Notes under the pieces: generated by a model
What the model saw: the letters and a program-made list of their open reading frames with translations, nothing else
What the model was told of the DNA's origin: nothing
Database searches by the model: none
Made by a program: the position numbers and the translations under genes
Assembly (NCBI GenBank): GCA_964386975.1
Contig: CAYLUS010000003.1
Span: 41,893 to 105,892 of the forward strand
Direction of reading: 5' to 3'
DNA: 64,000 bases
From: UBA6136 sp964386975
GTDB lineage: Bacteria > Pseudomonadota > Gammaproteobacteria > Methylococcales > Methylococcaceae
In this document: piece by piece, positions 60,819 through 64,000 of the stretch
How the letters are laid out: every line of letters starts with the position of its first letter
How positions within the stretch are numbered: position 1 is the first letter of the stretch

Positions 60819-61732
60819 GGATCCTGGTTATCGGCGCTGGGGCCGTAGGCGGGTTTTACGGCGGGCTTTTGGCCCGTACTGGGTGTCAGGTCTCGGTTCT
60901 TGCAAGAACCGACTTCGAACAGATCCGTGACAACGGTATCAGCATTCGCAGCGACAGCGAATTTGGTGCATGGCACTTCCAACCCCACCGCACGCTCGCC
61001 CCCGGTAAAACGCTGGAGACGCCGCCAGACCTCATTCTTTTGTGCGTCAAACTTACAGATACCGTCAATCGGGTAGCTCTTTTGCAACCGCATCTAGGCA
61101 AGGGTACTGCCATTGTCCTTCTTTGCAATGGCGTCGAGATCGAGGCGGAAATTGCCAACGCGTTTCCCCGTCATCGCCTGATCAGCGCGCTGGCCTTTGT
61201 CTGCGTCACCCGGACCGCCCCGGGCATGATCTGGCATCAGGCCTTTGGCGGACTGGCGATCGGCGATTATCCCCATGGCGAATCAAAGGACAGTGCTGCA
61301 CTGGCCAAGGCCTTTCGGACCGCTGGCCTTGACTGCGAACTCACAGAGAATATTACCTTAGCACGCTGGAAAAAATGCCTTTGGAATGCGGCTTTCAACC
61401 CACTTTCGGTGCTGTCAGGGGGCCTTGACACTCAACAGCTGTTGGCTGAAGCCGAACCTCTGGTTCGTGCCATCATGGGCGAGGTAGAGACGATTGCCAA
61501 TGCTCTCGGACATTCGTTGTCGCCCGAATTTATCGACGATCAAATCGAAAAGACCCGATCAGCCAGTCCTTACAAAACCAGCATGCTACTTGATTATGAA
61601 GCCGGCAGACCGATGGAAACCGAGGCTATCATCGGTAACACGCTGCGCGCAGCGAAAAGAGTTGGCGTGTCCGCACCGCATCTTGAAACGCTATACACCC
61701 TAATTCGAATGCATGGGCCACAAGCGCATTAA
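60815..61732 (+). CDS. Ketopantoate reductase family protein (PanE-like)
   Basis: 305 residues. The Rossmann start MRILVIGAGAVGGFYGGLLARTGCQVSVLAR binds NADP(H). LLCVKLTDTVN and the LLCNGVEIEAEI loop follow. The catalytic Lys and Asn of the family lie in LARWKKCLWNAAFNPLSVLSGG, and SSMLLD-type (KTSMLLDYEAGRPMETEAIIGN) closes the substrate pocket. 2-Dehydropantoate 2-reductase activity (pantothenate synthesis) is the standard guess, but many paralogues act on other substrates, and no panB or panC is here. It is the last gene of the plus-strand run and is followed by AT-rich DNA. Confidence 0.85.
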   Translation: MRILVIGAGAVGGFYGGLLARTGCQVSVLARTDFEQIRDNGISIRSDSEFGAWHFQPHRTLAPGKTLETPPDLILLCVKLTDTVNRVALLQPHLGKGTAIVLLCNGVEIEAEIANAFPRHRLISALAFVCVTRTAPGMIWHQAFGGLAIGDYPHGESKDSAALAKAFRTAGLDCELTENITLARWKKCLWNAAFNPLSVLSGGLDTQQLLAEAEPLVRAIMGEVETIANALGHSLSPEFIDDQIEKTRSASPYKTSMLLDYEAGRPMETEAIIGNTLRAAKRVGVSAPHLETLYTLIRMHGPQAH

Positions 61733-61957
61733 TAGCAAGAGCATTCGAATGGCCGACCATCAACGTCTACCTTTATTTATTTTCTGCTTAATTTGCATTT
61801 TAGGACCGGGTGGTAGTAAATATTATTTCCACCTTCGATTGAGATCAGGATATTCGATACCTATTAGCTGCATGGCGACTGCAAATAAGGAATTGATCGT
61901 ATAGATCGAATTGAACAGAATATAAATTATTATTATTTTAAAAATTCATATTGAGTT

Positions 61958-63391
61958 TCAAGAAATGCCATTCTTTTTAAACAAGCTCGCTCTTGCATGA
62001 TCTTTATCAACAATATGAAAGAGAGTTGGCTTACTTTGTTTTTTTAGGAAGCTCTTGAATGTAGCCGGTATTTCGTCCTTGAAGAACATTCCCGTGTTAG
62101 TAACAAGAGATTGCAATTCTGACATGCTAGGATGGGGGTCAAACTGGCGCCTTCTTTCACCAATTTGATCCGTATCTGGCTTGGGCTTCAAGGATACATA
62201 CATACGGGACCAGAACAACTCCATTGCGTCATCCTTTTCAAGGTCATCCGCTTCACTGGCAATTTTTGCTATCCTGAAGTCAACCATGGCGCGCAAAACC
62301 GCAATTCCCTGTTCCGGATGCTGTGTAAGAAAATGCTTTAACTTATCGACATACCATTCTTTTCGAGTGGCACGCAGTGACCCATTCGTTAATTCTATAT
62401 ATTTATCGAGCAAGCCCAAGGCGACTTCGTTTATTTCCTGGGAAGTCTCGAATGAGTTGATTTCGATTTTATTGCCTGCAATCGCCCGGTCATTTAGTGC
62501 TTTGAGATGATCATCTCTATCATACTTTGCTTGACCACTATACTCGTAGGGCCCAACGATACCCATGTCCTCCGTTGCGACCAACATCTTCATGGTTGTT
62601 TTAGATAAACCGAAGCTTCCAAGAAGAGTATCTTCTCTCGCAGTTTGCCAGCGTGGATTTGAGAAATAATCAGCCAAGCATCGGGCAACACAAATACCAG
62701 ACACACACGTCGAGTCAAAAATGAGTGATGGTTTTGAACTATCGCCTGGATGGAATCCATCGCGGTGGCCGTATACAAATGTCACATTACTAGCGCCGCC
62801 AGAATCAACATCAATAGCATAGTATTTATCGTAGTTATATCTCTTAGATTCGATATATTTAGATGCGATTTCTCCTTTTTTGTTGGCGCCATCAGCATAA
62901 CCTACAAGTTTCACAGCGACTTCCTGTGCTAACTCCCTGACAAAACCGCCGACTTCACGGGCTGCCATATCCGCACCCACCAATTTAAGTGACCCAGATA
63001 CAACTCTTTCAAAAACTATCTTTGAAATTGAATCGGCCACCAAGGATTTATCAGTTTCATCAAATCCGCCATCAAAGCTTTTAACGCATATGCTGGTGTA
63101 TGGCAATGGTTTATCGCGGTTTGATATCTGGAAATTGTTCACGAACATCGCGATAGAATTGATCACATCAATTCGCTTTCCGACAAAAGCAAACATCCAG
63201 TTTTGACCAAGATCAGCGAGCTCTATATTTGACTCCTTTTTGTTAAAATTGCGTTTAGAGCAGTGATTAACTAAATCCATAATTGCAAACTGCATCAAGC
63301 CAACCGGTGATGATGGAGCCCGGCCCTCCATTAAATTGTTAACCATGCCCCTTTCAGGCTTCCATAGCCCACATATCACTTTTTCAGTCAT
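61958..63391 (-). CDS. Unrecognised 477-residue AT-rich orphan protein
   Basis: I do not recognise this protein. There is no signal peptide, membrane helix or clear repeat. Visible elements are a Cys pair in FDSTCVSGICVARCLADYF (near residue 235), HRDGFHPGDSS, an Asp/Tyr-rich YDKYYAIDVDSGGASN, and a Lys-rich C-terminal tail (TFKSFLKKQSKPTLFHIV). AAA, ATA and AGA-type codons are frequent, and the AT-rich flanks differ sharply from the PanE-like gene upstream. I see no similarity to the other orphan at 15286 by eye. No Shine-Dalgarno is obvious before its ATG. A mobile or defence cargo gene is a reasonable guess from context only. Confidence 0.6.
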   Translation of the reverse strand: MTEKVICGLWKPERGMVNNLMEGRAPSSPVGLMQFAIMDLVNHCSKRNFNKKESNIELADLGQNWMFAFVGKRIDVINSIAMFVNNFQISNRDKPLPYTSICVKSFDGGFDETDKSLVADSISKIVFERVVSGSLKLVGADMAAREVGGFVRELAQEVAVKLVGYADGANKKGEIASKYIESKRYNYDKYYAIDVDSGGASNVTFVYGHRDGFHPGDSSKPSLIFDSTCVSGICVARCLADYFSNPRWQTAREDTLLGSFGLSKTTMKMLVATEDMGIVGPYEYSGQAKYDRDDHLKALNDRAIAGNKIEINSFETSQEINEVALGLLDKYIELTNGSLRATRKEWYVDKLKHFLTQHPEQGIAVLRAMVDFRIAKIASEADDLEKDDAMELFWSRMYVSLKPKPDTDQIGERRRQFDPHPSMSELQSLVTNTGMFFKDEIPATFKSFLKKQSKPTLFHIVDKDHARASLFKKNGIS

Positions 63392-63869
63392 CTGTTTGTC
63401 AAAAGTTTAATGAAATTATTAATAACTAAATAACAAGCGTATTTTATAGGGGATATTAAGAGGGCCTTGCATCCCGCAATATACTTTTTTCTAAAAATCG
63501 TTTATCCAATCAGTCCAAATGTATCTCGAGTGTCAGCTTAGATGCCAAAGATTAAACTAATTTAGCAGATTGATCTTTGGTCTCACGGTTAGGTTGTACC
63601 AACTGTAGAAACTACCCCTCCTTATTTGCTGCTAAGCTAAATCAGCCGAGCCAAAACCTCTGGGTAGTACTAATTGAGGCGTTCCGCCCCCCACTCAAAG
63701 CCATCGGTTCCTTGAGCGGACGGTTGTGGTGACTGCCAGTTTCTAAGGATGGGAGATAGATTTTTCTGCCCTCAAAACACCTAATGAGAGGGCTAAGCTC
63801 ATCGAACACAGCGCCACTCATCGAACTTTTCTTCGCATTTAAGGTAGGACATAAGTTGTCCCACGGCAT
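63392..63869. other. AT-rich gene-free stretch with an 8-bp inverted repeat
   Basis: CCAAAGAT (63545-63552) and ATCTTTGG (63573-63580) are perfect inverted arms around 20 bases that include TAAACTAATTTAG, in the 478 bases between the orphan and the rhodanese-like gene. GC content returns to normal near 63640. A 75-codon minus-strand frame (63642-63869) begins directly at the rhodanese stop but has no protein-like features. No att duplication or tRNA was found. Confidence 0.35.
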
Positions 63870-64000
63870 CTAGGTCTGCTCCCACGGAAGCCGGTGATAG
63901 CGCCATCCACCGAGCGTTCCGCGTTGTCGGTTTTGATTGAGGTCGCCTTCAAATCCCTCTTCGATATTCACCAGATGAGTGAATCCCTTGGCCTTCAGAA
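63870..64000 (-). CDS. C-terminal end of a rhodanese-like protein (cut by window edge)
   Basis: The final 131 bases of the window, read on the minus strand, encode AKGFTHLVNIEEGFEGDLNQ followed by RGTLGGWRYHRLPWEQT and a TAG. The pattern V-N-[IVL]-E-x-G-F-E-G-D ... G-W-R-x-x-x-L-P-W is the C-terminal signature of rhodanese-domain sulfurtransferases of the GlpE/PspE-like single-domain group. The active-site Cys loop would be upstream and outside the window, so activity cannot be judged. The gene begins beyond 64000. Confidence 0.65.
   Translation of the reverse strand, partial: LKAKGFTHLVNIEEGFEGDLNQNRQRGTLGGWRYHRLPWEQT

Noticed and set aside
61713..61904. 63-codon plus-strand frame after the PanE-like gene
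   Set aside because: It overlaps the end of the previous gene in another frame and enters AT-rich DNA, with no ribosome site or domain.
63642..63869. 75-codon minus-strand frame starting right after the rhodanese stop
   Set aside because: Composition and sequence look random, there is no ribosome site, and no motif is recognised. The adjoining start is coincidental.
1..64000. CRISPR array, rRNA, tRNA or prophage
   Set aside because: No regularly spaced repeats, no rRNA-like conserved stretches, no complete tRNA cloverleaf and no phage structural genes were seen on either strand.

Overview
The window looks like a chromosomal segment of a gammaproteobacterium or a close relative such as Acidithiobacillia. 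The reasons are gene order and content: the gyrA-serC-serA-pheA-hisC-tyrA-aroA-cmk-rpsA-ihfB-lapB block, accA-tilS, pyrG-kdsA-eno-ftsB-ispD-ispF-truD, the arsC(yfgD)-wrbA-hda cluster, and a ypjD homologue divergent from ffh. Most of the DNA is moderately GC-rich and densely coding. Many neighbouring genes are coupled by 4-base ATGA or GTGA overlaps. I saw no rRNA, tRNA, CRISPR array or intact mobile element. The genus cannot be named from this window.

Layout. 1-4466 (minus): an RND efflux permease with its adaptor and a truncated membrane protein. 4732-10132: a barrel-type outer-membrane protein, a small PepSY-like exported protein, a COG2833/DUF455 ferritin-like protein divergent from a long PspC protein, a VOC protein and a GH57 hydrolase. 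10263-14676: uvrB, a class I aminotransferase and galU. 14841-17163: a low-GC accessory patch holding a wrecked relBE toxin-antitoxin locus and an unrecognised protein of about 625 residues. 17460-32898 (minus): the large serine/aromatic amino acid/translation block from gyrA to lapB, with typA upstream. 33041-38846: a complete tripartite RND pump (adaptor, permease, outer-membrane factor). 38843-42523: two overlapping Nudix genes and two exported proteins that may share a papain-like fold. 42573-49810: ffh, a YpjD-type membrane protein, a TMEM165/GDT1 transporter, a lipoprotein plus OmpA-like lipoprotein pair, a ZIP metal transporter and a dienelactone hydrolase. 49842-61732: a nearly continuous plus-strand run of housekeeping genes, from accA to a PanE-like reductase. 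61733-63869: a second low-GC patch with an unrecognised 477-residue protein. 63870-64000: the C-terminal end of a rhodanese-like protein.

How the genes work together. The minus-strand block links serine synthesis (serC, serA) with chorismate, phenylalanine, tyrosine and histidine-type aminotransferase steps, and with nucleotide and translation genes (cmk, rpsA, ihfB). The plus-strand run supplies acetyl-CoA carboxylation, tRNA modification (tilS, truD), CTP, KDO and isoprenoid precursors, glycolysis (eno), division (ftsB) and control of DnaA (hda). Envelope functions recur: two RND systems, LapB, KdsA, OmpA-like and several lipoproteins.

The best candidates for something undescribed are the two AT-rich orphan genes, 15286-17163 and 61958-63391. 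Each sits between conserved core genes and carries no motif I can place. The first also shows in-frame stops just upstream and lies next to a toxin-antitoxin relic. No complete new system could be demonstrated from sequence reading alone.
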